From Isoperla grammatica (lineage: Eukaryota; Arthropoda; Insecta; Plecoptera; Perlodidae), in the NCBI GenBank assembly GCA_945910005.1, contig OX246737.1, positions 76,039,665 through 76,103,664 of the forward strand: 64,000 nucleotides of DNA. The letters run 5' to 3'. How positions within the stretch are numbered: position 1 is the first letter of the stretch; each line of letters begins with the position of its first letter. The translations under genes and the position numbers were made by a program. Shown piece by piece: positions 1-11,660 of the stretch. The notes under the pieces were generated by a model. The model was not told the origin of the DNA and did no database searches. It saw nothing but the letters and a program-made list of their open reading frames with translations.

Positions 1-984
1 TTAATTTGTCGACTATTTCGTTGTTAACATTTGCACGTTTGCCGTGAAGGTCATTAAATATAACACGTCATTGTAGCCATTCTATGATAGCTATCAAACT
101 TCCAAATGCATAGTTAGAAAGGTCTATCTGCCTAAGCCATTTCGGCAGCATACTTTGTGCATCTAACTTCAATGGTCCGCAAATGCGAATCATATCGGTG
201 GAACACTGTAAAAACGAAGAAAATTACTGCCGTAAATAAACAATATTTGTTTATAACATTGCGGTTAAAGCTACAATTTTGAAACTGTTGTCGTGTGTTG
301 GTACTATTGATGTGGACTTTCATATACAAAATTATTTATATCGGTTGGTAAGTTTTAATTTAATTAAATAAATAACAAAACATGTGTTTCAGTTGTTAAT
401 TTTTTGTAGGTTGGCATCTTACGTCATTGCCGCCATTCTATGACAGTTATCGAAATTCCAAATAATAGCGCATAGGTATTGTTACGTACGCTATTTTTGG
501 TGTATACTATGTGCATCTCATTGCAAAAGTCCGCAAATGCGAATCATTTCGGCGGAACACTGTAAAAATGAAGAAATTATTGTTGTAAATAAACAATATT
601 TTTTTATAACATAGCGGATAAACTTACAATTTTGAAATTATTGTCAATTGTTGGTACTGTTGATATAAACCTACATGTGAAACATTATTTAAATCCGTTT
701 GTAAGTTTTCATTTAATTAAATAAATAAACAAATTTTATTTTTCAGTAATTAATTTTTTGTAGGTTGGCATCTTGACGAATTTTGCTGATTATGTTAACA
801 GCATCGAGTTTCGTGGTCACAAACGTTGCCCGAAAATTTCAGCCAAATACGCCAAGCCGTTTGACCTGTGCGCGACGAACAAAATTTAGCGCACATACAT
901 ACAGACATACATACAGACATACACACAGACAAAGCGCCGATCGAGTTGTATGGAGAGATTCACTCCGCTTCGCTACGCTCATCT
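1..984 (+). repeat. Family A interspersed repeat, copy 1 (modules A1-A2-A3)
   Basis: Three modules follow one another. A1 (1-409) and A2 (410-763) are diverged versions of one unit: both hold a run on the theme CGCAAATGCGAATCAT, then GGTGGAACACTGTAAAAA or close to it. Each ends in an intron-like stretch that starts GTAAGT (348 and 701) and ends TTTTTGTAG (409 and 763). A3 (764-984) holds a CA-rich/ACATACAGAC tract and ends in CTTCGCTACGCTCATCT. Open frames here are not conserved as proteins. Unclassified; it may be a non-autonomous transposon. Confidence 0.75.
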
Positions 985-1367
985 AACAATATTTTTTTAA
1001 AGCATGGCGGATAAACTTACAATTTTGAAACTTTTGTCAAATGTTGGTATTGTTGATGTAAATCTACAAGTGAAACATTATTTAAATCCGTTAGTAAGTT
1101 TTCATTTAATTAAATAAATAAACAAATTTTATTTATCAGTAATTAATTTTTTGTAGGTTGGCATCTTGACGAATTTTGCTGGTTATGTTAACAGCATCGA
1201 GTTTAGTAGTCACAAACGTTGCCCGAAAATTTCAGCCAAATACGTCAAGCCGTTTGACCTGTGCGCGACGAACAAAATTTAGCGCACATACAGACACACA
1301 CACACACACAGACAAAGTGCCGATCGAGTTGTATGGAAAGATTCACTCCGCTTCGCTACGCTCATCT
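985..1367 (+). repeat. Family A repeat, copy 2 (partial A2 plus A3)
   Basis: This copy starts in the middle of module A2 directly after the CGCTCATCT end of copy 1. It runs through a GTAAGT (1094) to TTTTTTGTAG (1156) intron-like stretch and then a full A3 module with a short CA tract, again ending in CGCTCATCT. Copies 1 and 2 are very similar in the shared part, suggesting a recent tandem duplication. Confidence 0.72.
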
Positions 1368-2713
1368 AATCATTTGCATATCATACTACTCTTTAAAAAA
1401 AAAAAAAAACTTTATAATAAACATATGAATTGTTTTACAAGATGGCGGATCAAGTTACAACATTATAACTTAAGTTTATTATTTCTTGATATGTTGCTAA
1501 TAAATGCACGAAATAAAGTTTTCTTTAAAGAAATTAAAACCTTCAAGTTGATGGATTTCCGCATAATTTCATTTGACCGTGGTCTACTCAATAGGCTCTA
1601 AGTCATAAACTGTCAAACCAATCAGTGTATGTATAGTTCCATAATGTAGACACATACTTTATCTAGCATGTTATATTGTTTAATCATACGATAACTGGCA
1701 TTTAAACTATAATAATAGCTTTTTAAATTTTCAACTAAGTTTGTTGTTATTTTCTGCATGTTTGCCGTGAAAGTCATAAAACATAACACGTCATTGTAGC
1801 CATTTTATGATAGCTATCAAAATTCCAAATCTCTCTCACTATGTATTCATAATACATAGTGAGAAAGGTCTGACTGCGTAAGCCATTTCAGCAGCATACT
1901 ATGTGCATCTAACTTCAATGGTCCGCAAATGCGAATCATATCGGTGGAACACTGTAAAAATGAAGACAATTATAGCTGTAAATAAACAATATTTTTTTAC
2001 AACATGGCCGTTAAAGCTACAATTTTGAAACTATTGTCGAGTGTTAGTACTATTGATGTGGACCTACATGCAAAAAATCATTTATATCCAAGTGTAAGTT
2101 TTAATTAAATTAAATTAATTAAAAAACATTATTGTTAGTAACTTATTTTTTGTAGGTGGGCATCTTACGTAATGGAAGCCTTTTTGTGACAGCTATCAAG
2201 ATTCCAAATATTTTTGAGAAAGGTATGATTGCGTACGCTATTTTTGTGTATACTATGTGCATCTAACTGCAAAGATCCGCAAATACGAATGATATCGGTG
2301 GAACACTGTAAAAATGAAAAAATTACTACCGTAAAGAAACAATATTTTTTATAACATGGCGGATGAACTTACAAGTGTGAAACTATTGTCAAGTGTTGGT
2401 ACCGTTGATATTAATCAACAAGTGAAACATCATTAAAATCCGTGTGTAAGTGTTAGTTTAATTAAATAAATAAACAAATTTTGTTTTTCAGAAATTAATT
2501 TTTTGTAGGTTGGCATCTTGACGAATTTTGCTGGTTATGTTAACAGCATCGAGTTTAATGGTCACAAATGTTGACCGAAAATTTCAGCCAAATACGTCAA
2601 ACAGTTTGACCTGTGCGCGACGAACAAAATTTAGCGCATATACACACACACACACAGACAAAGCGCCGATCGAGTTGTATGGAGAGATTCACTCTGCTTC
2701 GCTACGCTCATCT
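1368..2713 (+). repeat. Family A repeat, copy 3 (long form A0-A1-A2-A3)
   Basis: The longest + strand copy. A0 (1368 to about 1745) is an extra upstream module. A1 runs to 2155, A2 to 2508 and A3 to 2713. Intron-like stretches lie at 2094-2155 and 2446-2508. The same module order, reverse-complemented, occupies 44789-46350, which shows that A0-A3 is a real unit of about 1.35-1.55 kb. A palindromic expansion at 1834-1864 is private to this copy. Confidence 0.75.
1834..1864. repeat. Perfect hairpin in family A (13-bp stem)
   Basis: TCTCACTATGTAT and its exact reverse complement flank a 5-base loop. Other family A copies carry only one arm at this place (for example near 44529), so it looks like a local palindromic duplication. 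Confidence 0.8.
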
Positions 2714-2739
2714 TATTACAGAATTTTGTTGTTCATGGA

Positions 2740-2890
2740 GGGAAAGCGCCCAACGATTTTATTTTCCGAGTAAGGCAAAAATTTGTTGGGCGAAAATTTA
2801 TTTTTTACTTTTTAGTACATTTAAATATAAGCGTTGTTTTAAAAAAGTAATTTTTTCATGTAATATTTTTTTATACTTTTTAGTTTTAAC
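2740..2890 (+). repeat. Family C interspersed repeat (+ copy)
   Basis: About 150 bp containing GCGCCCAACGATTTTATTTT, CCGAGTAAGGCAAAAAT and GAAAATTTATTTTTTACTTT. The same blocks occur reverse-complemented at 60390-60537 with moderate divergence. No coding potential seen. Class unknown. Confidence 0.65.
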
Positions 2891-3330
2891 GAATGTTGCA
2901 CTCGAATATGTGCTCACTGGACGTGTGCGAATTCAGAAGATTGCATACTTGTGTACTTGTATTTGTTGGCTGCACTCGCAACCTAGCGTGCTCGCAGACT
3001 TGAATTTCGGACAGTTACGTCCATGCGCGATCCAGATTATATTAGCTCATATATTAGCTTATTCGTGTATACGTCTGTGTGGAAAATTTTAGCTCGCCTG
3101 GACATTGGAAGTGGATGAAATATCGATTCCCACAAAACTTGGATTAATTAATTATAATAAATTAATTTATTAATTAGTGAATCTGTTAATTGATCTATTT
3201 ATTGTCATCATGAATACGTATTCATGCGCGAAAAATTTCAGCTCGATTGGACATTAAGAAGTGGGTGAAATATCGATTATAAGATTCCGTCCAGACAGAC
3301 AAACACATGAAGCTAATATAAGCGTTGTAA
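2891..3330 (+). repeat. Probable transposon 3'-end-like tail
   Basis: Two similar blocks (about 3080-3130 and 3220-3275) carry AGCTCG(C/A)(C/T)TGGACATT...GAAGTGG(A/G)TGAAATATCGATT. The second continues into CCGTCCAGACAGACAAACAC. Families A and B end on the same theme (a TTTCA...GATCGGAC block, then ACAGACA), so this may be the 3' part of a related element. Class not established. Confidence 0.4.
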
Positions 3331-3337
3331 AAAGATA

Positions 3338-3365
3338 AGAAGCCCGCATAAGGCTTCTGCGGGCT
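3338..3365. other. Two mutually exclusive hairpins
   Basis: AGAAGCC (3338-3344) pairs with GGCTTCT (3352-3358). Alternatively AGCCCGCA (3341-3348) pairs with TGCGGGCT (3358-3365). The strands overlap, so only one stem can form at a time. No gene context gives it a role. Confidence 0.6.
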
Positions 3366-4783
3366 GTCCAAGATATATGTACATAAAGTTAAGCGAAAAC
3401 AAGACGAGTTAAAGTTAAAGATTGATAGTGTTTTAACATTGTCATTAAATTGTGAAGCCTACCACAATACGATATTATTTAAATATATTATTAGGATTTT
3501 AAAGCGTTACTTTTTGGTATTTTATATTTAAATTAACAATCTATGAAGCCTGTGCCAATATGATTATATTATGAAATCAATTTTATGTTTTAATGTAGTT
3601 CTTACGTTCAAGGTAAGCTTTGTACAATTATTCGTGCAACATTTGATTATGTTTCTTATATTATATAATATTATAATCAATGTACATTTATGTACGTCAA
3701 CATAATAAAGAATAACAATTAATTTAGAAAAACATTGTGCATTGTGCATTGTGTGTGTGTCCTTAATGTAACCGCTAACCTTTCCTCGGGTGGAATAGAT
3801 AGACGTCAATTGGTGTCTTCATATGTAATACATGGTTTAATGAGAGACAATAATTCATCAAAACTTTCAATGTTTATTCAAAAGTAGGAAAAAAAACTTA
3901 GAAGGATGATCTCGTAGCTCAGATTACTTGGTGTAAAATTTTCCTTTTATTGATCTTTTGATCAAATATATTATGAAATCAATTTTATGTTTTAATCTAG
4001 TAGCTTTGTACAATTATTATTATATTATTATTGGATGAACCCAATACTTATTTTTTCTTCTTTTCTTTCTTGCACGTAATGCGTAAGACGGTAAGCACAA
4101 ACGATAGCAAGCTCTTCTTAATCCATGTCATTACGTTGCGCTAAGTCAAGACAATAGTGCTTACATGAGCATGTTCGTTAGTCCGCCGACTTTTAGTCGT
4201 TGGTATACGCGCATGCACGACGACAAAACTGTTTTGTCGTGCTAAAGTTGTACGTATTTCGCGTCTACGACAAAACAGTCGTACGACAGAAAGTAGCTTC
4301 GTTTCTTTGTCCCAATGCAGCTCGTTTTTTTGTCCGGTGTAGCTGCATCGATGCATTGCAGGATATGCAGCACCAGCTCTCGAGCAGGTGGAGCGTTGAA
4401 TAGATATAGTCACATAATTACGATGAAAGAAGCGTTCACTGTTAATTTGTTATTATAAATTAACATTAAATGTGATTTGGAATGGTTCTCAACAATGTAG
4501 GCCTACACTAATAAATTTGAAAGTGTTGCACTGCTTGCAAAAATTCGTTTCTTTATCTACGCAGTGTAGCTCACTCAGCTTGCATTGTCGCGTAGTTCCG
4601 GCACCGCCAACTTACACCACGATTATTATATTATAATGCAAGGTCAACTTGATATGCAGGACAAAAAACCCAACCTATCATAGGTTGCACGTACGTCACA
4701 TCTTTGCGCGTGGCGGCCACATTTGTGATCAAACTTTGACGTTGCCATGGAGAAACAATTGAAGGCTGTTGTGGTAGAACACA
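3366..4783. other. Intergenic AT-rich DNA, no gene seen
   Basis: Only short chance frames. A phrase ATTATGAAATCAATTTTATG is repeated near 3569 and 3970. The 4200-4310 part is richer in CGACAAAAC motifs (separate entry). No RNA gene or coding exon recognised. Confidence 0.6.
4220..4276. repeat. CGACAAAAC hairpin and third copy
   Basis: ACGACAAAAC (4220-4229) and GTTTTGTCGT (4231-4240) form a perfect 10-bp stem with one central base. A third ACGACAAAAC lies at 4267-4276 and is followed by AGTCGTACGAC. Confidence 0.65.
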
Positions 4784-5025
4784 GGGCCCAGATTCACAAA
4801 GGTGCCTAAGTGCTAAGACGTCCTAGTTAAGGCAAATCTTAGTGATACAAATCACCTATATGTCGTTCTGCAATGTTATAAAGATAAAATATAGTAAAAT
4901 ATGAACAATTTAACTAATAATATTTCATTTGTGAATGTGTATTAATACCTAGACATGATTTATCTAGCTAGGATTTGCCTAACTTAGGACAACTTAGAGT
5001 TACGTATCTTTGTGAATCCAGGCCC
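4784..5025. mobile_element. 242-bp MITE with long terminal inverted repeats
   Basis: The left end reads GGGCCCAGATTCACAAAG. The reverse complement of the right end reads GGGCCTGGATTCACAAAG, 16 of 18 identical. Similarity continues inward for about 70 bp through GGCAAATC(T/C)TAG, so the element folds back on itself. The flanks (ACA on the left, AGA on the right) give no clean target duplication. GGGCC ends and size resemble PIF/Harbinger-type MITEs, but that superfamily call is inference. No coding capacity. Confidence 0.75.
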
Positions 5026-5063
5026 AGACATTCTTAGCTCTTTAACTTCAGCGTTTTATTAAA

Positions 5064-5800
5064 CTAGGAAAACGCTCTGTTTGACGCGTTGATAAGCGAG
5101 CGCGTCCATATCTACAAACGTTCTGGCGAAAAGATCTCAAAGCTAATAAAAACAACAATTTACAACAATTCAAGAATGCGCATTACAAACATTTTTTTAA
5201 TTTCCATAGGTTTTATACTTCCCAATATTGTTGAATGCAGTGCAATGTGCGTTGTTAAGAATTTTCGTTGTCATTCTGTCTAGTGTTTTCGGCCGCGGTC
5301 CGCCAACGTTACTAACAGTTATTGACAGCATTTGAAATGTAATTTCTGCCTCTTATACGTATCGGATCGCGTTTACATTAGTATATTCGTCAGCTGGCTG
5401 GTGGTGGCTATCAGATAGCCACCTCAGATTTTGCTGTTACTGTGTTTCAGAAATATATTCTCGAGTAACTTTTGTGTAACTTTGCCAATATTTATTACAT
5501 CGCCATAAAATGAACATGTTCGTAACCGGAATAAACTTAAAAAAATATGCCTATCTCACATTTTGCCTCTATTTTGTTTCAGAAAAAATGTTTGCAATAA
5601 CTATTGTGTAACTTTGTAACTTTTCAAACGATTTAGCCTCAAAACTATATTCCTTCAGTTCACATCGAGGCTTGTGGATGGTCCAAATTTCAAGTTGATC
5701 GGACTTTTCGTTCGACCGCTATCGACAGACATAAAAAAAAAAAATAACAGCACGAAGTGCCATAAGAGTCTAGTGGAGACGATCGCTTCGCTCGCTTAGA
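5064..5800 (+). repeat. Family B interspersed repeat (+ copy)
   Basis: Begins near CTAGGAAAACGCTCTG...GACGCGTTGATAAGCGAGC and ends in GATCGCTTCGCTCGCTTAGA. An inverted homologue lies at 43690-44442, with matching blocks in the same order. The family has an internal duplication: two blocks run from a CGTAACCGGA/CGTGACCGGA motif to a TTTCAG and a GTGTAACTTTG. Its end style (GATCGGAC...ACAGACA, then CGCTTCGCT) resembles family A. No conserved protein seen. Confidence 0.75.
5403..5423. repeat. Perfect hairpin GGTGGCTATC/GATAGCCACC
   Basis: Ten-base arms around a single A inside family B. The homologous place in the 44 kb copy keeps only one arm (GAGGTGGCTAT), so the second arm is private to this copy. 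Confidence 0.75.
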
Positions 5801-6639
5801 TAAAATTGGTATGTGTTGAAATTTTTAACTTTTTCATTACTTATGTTTACTTTTTAAATTTTAAATTAGGCTTATTTATTAAATTTGAATAGTATTTGCC
5901 AATGATCTAGGATTGGTCCTCATCAATTGTGTCGCAATCATGGCCGCTGTGACGTCACGTGGGAACTATGAATTGTCAATGGAACACGACGAGCATATAA
6001 AACCACGCGAATACACAATAAACTTCCAAATGTGGCTGAATTCCAATCGTTTGTATTTTTACTTTCAGTGGAAATCGACACAACTGAGGGTAAATTATGT
6101 AACATGATACCTGATGCAACATGTTGTAAGCATGTCATAATTATTATGCTGGTTATTTTATGCAGTGGTAACTATGCAGTGGTAATATGGTAATGATTAT
6201 GCAACTACTGGAAAGAAGTGATGGGGAAAGGTGCCCAAAGTAGTGGAAAACCATGGAATGGTGTGTGGTAGTGGTAGAATTGTCGTGAAATACGGCGCGG
6301 AAGTGGAATGGGCGGCCATTAGTAGCAGCCATGTTTGACATGAAACAAGTGTTAGCAACCGTTGAAAGTGCCCTAGCCCGGTTAAAGGGATGTAACCCCT
6401 CCCATAACCTTGAACTACACATTGGTAGACCTGTCACCGGTAGCAAAATCGTCATGGCGTAAACGTAAACACCCTCTTTTATCTCGTCGATAAATATAAT
6501 AAATAATGTTTTAGCGGACAGAAAACCGTGTTTGGGCACATATTACACATTGTACTAGGTATGTAGTGGTAAGTGGTTGGAGTACTTTCTGGGTATTTAA
6601 ATATGAAAACGGAGCGGACACCCAACGGAAACAATTACA
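5801..6639. other. Intergenic DNA, no supported gene
   Basis: Contains a 128-codon minus-strand open frame (6153-6539) with a Ser/Thr/His-rich composition. I recognise no domain, and no splice or promoter context supports it. Otherwise AT-rich unique-looking sequence. Confidence 0.5.
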
Positions 6640-7105
6640 AAAAAAAAGGAGACTCGCCGAAGATTTGTTAATTATCAGCCTACTGAAGCGTGATCAAGAC
6701 CAACTTAGCCCTGATCAAGGTTGATCAGGTTGGATTTAACACAAATTGGCCAAATCATACGAAATTCCTACATTGGTGTGCTGCGTTTATTTGTCACACC
6801 AGTTATTATTAATATTTATGAATGTGTTAATTAAGGGTGATCAATGGATGTTACATGGTGATCATTGGTGATCAAACCGTGATCATCCCGATGGTGTATA
6901 CACCGATCCGATCTGAGCTAAGTGGTGTGCTAGTATTAAGTCATCACACCATGCACCTTAATTGCCATAATTAATGTGTTATTGTAGGTAAACTCTATTA
7001 ATCTGGGATCACACGTGATCAAACGTGACCAAACTTTTGGCATGGTTTTTAATTATTGATCGCGTCTTTGGTGTGCTGCGTTCATTTGTCACACCAGATA
7101 TTATC
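6640..7105. repeat. TGATCA-rich lead-in with three hairpins every ~147 bp
   Basis: GGTGTG...CACACC hairpins lie at 6775-6800, 6924-6950 and 7070-7095. The first and third share TTGGTGTGCTGCGTT(T/C)ATTT. Between them GTGATCAAAC, AATGTGTTA and CCGATGG-like blocks recur. This reads as a degenerate tandem repeat of about 147 bp whose third unit is cut off by the satellite array. Confidence 0.6.
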
Positions 7106-7524
7106 GGATCATGATAAAACACTGCACTGTCAAGTGGCAATGACATACTCGTACGGATCATGATAAAACACTGCACTGTCAAGTGTATGTAATACTCGTA
7201 CGGATCATACAAAACACTGCACTGTCAAGTGTATGTAATACTCGACGGATCATGACAAATCACTGCACTGTCAAGTGTATGTAATACTCGTACGGATCAT
7301 ACAAAACACTGCACTGTCAAGTGTCAATGCCATCCTCGGAAGGATCATGACAAATCACTGCACTGTCAAGTGTCAATGACATACTCGTACGGATCATGAC
7401 AAATCACTGCACTGTCAAGTGTCAATGACATACTCGTACGGATCATGACAAAACACTGCACTGTCAAGTGTATGTAATACTCGTACGGATCATGACAAAA
7501 CACTGCACTGTCAAGTGTCAATGA

Positions 7525-7947
7525 CAGTGGCGTATCCAGGATTTTGGAAAGGGGGGGGTTTTAACGCATATTATAGAGAGTGGAACCAAAAATAAACGGG
7601 GGGTTCGGGGGGTTTTCCCCCCGGAAAAATTTTCTCGTCAAGGTAATTTTGGTGCAAATTTGTGCGTTTTACAGCGGCCAACTGAACTAAAATGATTACA
7701 TTTCTGGCAACAATTTCTCCTTAAGAAACGAAAAAAGCTTCAAAGAACAACAATTGAACTGAAGTGTTAATACACAAAAATAGAATTATAGAGCGATGTG
7801 TGTATTTTTAACAAAAACTTATGTCTGGTATTTCACACAAAAATACTGTACATTTAATTTTTTTCAATCCAATGCGATTTCCACTTTTTCTTTGCGAAAG
7901 GGGGGGTTTTGTCCCCCCCCCCCTCGCCCCCCTTATATACGCCACTG
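7525..7947. mobile_element. 423-bp hAT-type MITE inserted in the satellite
   Basis: Ends are CAGTGGCGTAT and its exact reverse complement ATACGCCACTG. GTCAATGA is duplicated on both sides (7517-7524 and 7948-7955); that octamer is part of the satellite monomer, so the empty site is known. An 8-bp duplication and CAGTGG...CCACTG ends fit the hAT superfamily. The interior has G-runs near the left end and C-runs near the right end and no open frame, so it is non-autonomous. Confidence 0.92.
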
Positions 7948-10900
7948 GTCAATGACATACTCGTACGGATCATGATAAAATACTGCACTGTCAAGTGTCA
8001 ATGTCATCCTCTGAAGGATCATGACAAATCACTGCACTGTCAAGTGTCAATGACATACTCGTACGGATCATGATAAAATACTGCACTGTCAAGTGTCAAT
8101 GACATACTCGTAAGGATCATGACAAATCACTGCACTGTCAAGTGCCAATGACATACTCGGAAGGATCATAATAAAATACTGCACTGTCAAGTGTCAATGT
8201 CATCCTCGTAAGGATCATGACAAATCACTGCACTGTCAAGTGTATGTAATACTCGGACGGATCATGACAAATCACTGCACTGTCAAGTGCCAATGACATA
8301 CTCGGAAGGATCATAATAAAATACTGCACTGTCAAGTGTCAATGTCATCCTCGGAAGGATCATAACAAAACACTGCACTGTCAAGTGTATGTAATACTCG
8401 GACGGATCATGACAAATCACTGCACTGTCAAGTGCCAATGACATACTCGGAAGGATCATAATAAAATACTGCACTGTAAAGTGTCAATGACATACTCGGA
8501 AGGATCATGACAAAACACTGCACTGTCAAGTGTATGTAATACTCGGAAGGATCATGACAAATCACTGCACTGTCAAGTGTATGTAATACTCGGACGGATC
8601 ATGACAAATCACTGCACTGTCAAGTGCCAATGACATACTCGGAAGGATCATAATAAAATACTGCACTGTCAAGTGTCAATGTCATCCTCGGAAGGATCAT
8701 AACAAAACACTGCACTGTCAAGTGTATGTAATACTCGGAAGGATCATGACAAATCACTGCACTGTCAAGGTGTCAATGACATACTCGGAAGGATCATGAC
8801 AAAACACTGCACTGTCAAGTGTATGTAATACTCGGACGGATCATGACAAATCACTGCACTGTCAAGTGTCGATGACAAACTCGGAAGGATCATGACAAAT
8901 CACTGCACTGTCAAGTGTATGTAATACTCGGACGGATCATGACAAAACACTGCACTGTCAAGTGTCAATGACATACTCGGAAGGATAATGATAAAATACT
9001 GCACTGTCAAGTGTCAATGACATACTCGTACGGATCATGACAAATCACTGCACTGTCAGGTGTATGTAATACTCGGACGGATCATGACAAATCACTGCAC
9101 TGTCAAGTGTCAATGACATACTCGGAAGGATCATGACAAAACACTGCACTGTCAAGTGTATGTAATACTCGTACGGATCATGACAAATCACTGCACTGTC
9201 AAGTGTATGTAATACTCGACGGATCATGACAAATCACTGCACTGTCAAGTGTAAATGACATACTCGGAAGGATCATGACAAATCACTGCACTGTCAAGTG
9301 TATGTAATACTCGGAAGGATCATGACAAAACACTGCACTGTCAAGTGTATGTAATACTCGGAAGGATCATGACAAAACACTGCACTGTCAAGTGTATGTA
9401 ATACTCGTACGGATCATGACAAATCACTGCACTGTCAAGTGTCAATGACATACTCGGAAGGATCATGACAAATCACTGCACTGTCAGGTGTATGTAATAC
9501 TCGGACGGATCATGACAAATCACTGCACTGTCAAGTGTCAATGACATACTCGGAAGGATCATGACAAAACACTGCACTGTCAAGTGTCAATGACATACTC
9601 GGAAGGATCATGATAAAACACTGCACTGTCAAGTGTCAATGACATACTCGGAAGGATCATGACAAAACACTGCACTGTCAAGTGTCAATGACATACTCGG
9701 AAGGATCATGACAAAACACTGCACTGTCAAGTGTCAATGACATACTCGGAAGGATCATGACAAATCACTGCACTGTCAAGTGTCAATGACATACTCGGAA
9801 GGATCATGATAAAACACTGCACTGTCAAGTGTATGTAATACTCGGAAGGATCATGACAAAACACTGCACTGTCAAGTGTCAATGACATACTCGTACGGAT
9901 CATGACAAATCACTGCACTGTCAAGTGTATGTAATACTCGAAAGGATCATGACAAAACACTGCACTGTCAAGTGTATGTAATACTCGTACGGATCATGAC
10001 AAAACACTGCACTGTCAAGTGTATGTAATACTCGGAAGGATCATGACAAATCACTGCACTGTCAAGTGTCAATGACATACTCGGAAGGATCATGACAAAT
10101 CACTGCACTGTCAAGTGTATGTAATACTCGGAAGGATCATGACAAAACACTGCACTGTCAAGTGTATGTAATACTCGGACGGATCATGACAAATCACTGC
10201 ACTGTCAAGTGTATGTAATACTCGGACGGATCATGACAAATCACTGCACTGTCAAGTGTCAATGACATACTCGGAAGGATCATGACAAAACACTGCACTG
10301 TCAAGTGTATGTAATACTCGGACGGATCATGACAAATCACTGCACTGTCAAGTGTCAATGACATACTCGGAAGGATCATGACAAAACACTGCACTGTCAA
10401 GTGTATGTAATACTCGGACGGATCATGACAAATCACTGCACTGTCAAGTGTCAATGACATACTCGGACGGATCATGAAAAATCACTGCACTGTCAAGTGT
10501 CAATGACATACTCGGACGGATCATGACAAATCACTGCACTGTCAAGTGTATGTAATACCCGGACGGATCATGACAAATCACTGCACTGTCAAGTGTCAAT
10601 GACATACTCGGAAGGATCATGACAAAACACTGCACTGTCAAGTGTATGTAATACTCGGACGGATCATGACAAATCACTGCACTGTCAAGTGTATGTAATA
10701 CTCGGAAGGATCATGACAAATCACTGCACTGTCAAGTGTCAATGACATACTCGGACGGATCATGACAAATCACTGCACTGTCAAGTGTATGTAATACTCG
10801 GACGGATTATGACAAATCACTGCACTGTCAAGTGTCAATGACATACTCGGAAGGATCATGACAAAACACTGCACTGTCAAGTGTATGTAATACTCGGACG

Positions 10901-11129
10901 GATCATGACAAAACACTGCACTGTCAAGTGTATGTAATACTCGGACGGATCATGACAAATCACTGCACTGTCAAGTGTCAATGACATACTCGGAAGGATC
11001 ATGACAAAACACTGCACTGTCAAGTGTGAATGACATACTCGTACGGATCATGACAAATCACTGCACTGTCAGGTGTATGTAATACTCGGAAGGATCATGA
11101 CAAAACACTGCACTGTCAAGTGTCAATGA

Positions 11130-11660
11130 CATACTCGGAAGGATCATGACAAACACTGCACTGTCAAGTGTATGTAATACTCGACGGATCATGACAAAAC
11201 ACTGCACTGTTAAGTGTCAATGACATACTCTGAAGGATCATGACAAAACACTGCACAGTCAAGTGTCAATGACATACTCGTACGGATCATGACAAATCAC
11301 TGCACTGTCAGGTGTATGTAATACTCGGACGGATCATGACAAATCACTGCACTGTCAAGTGCCAATGACATACTCGGAAAGATCATGATAAAATATTGCA
11401 CTGCCAAGTGTCAATGTCATCCTCTGAAGGATCATGACAACACTGCACTGTCAAGTGTATGTAATACTCGACGGATCATGACAAATCACTGCACTGTCAA
11501 GTGTCAATGACATACTCGGAAGGATCATGACAAACACTGCACTGTCAAGTGTATGTAATACTCGACGGATCATGACAAAACACTGCACTGTTAAGTGTCA
11601 ATGACATACTCTGAAGGATCATGACAAAACACTGCACAGTCAAGTGTCAATGACATACTC
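11130..11660 (+). repeat. 381-bp local duplication in the array
   Basis: A rare variant block (CTGTTAAGTG, ACTCTGAAGG, GCACAGTCAAG) occurs at about 11140-11280 and again 381 bp later. Confidence 0.75.

Noticed and set aside
783..2773. Repeated + frames with a shared MLxMLTASS start
   Set aside because: They read through family A module A3 and its CA tract. They are similar because the DNA is repeated, and they end at different places.
6153..6539. 128-codon minus-strand open frame
   Set aside because: No recognisable domain, no splice or promoter context, and low-complexity Ser/Thr/His stretches. It cannot be supported as a gene.
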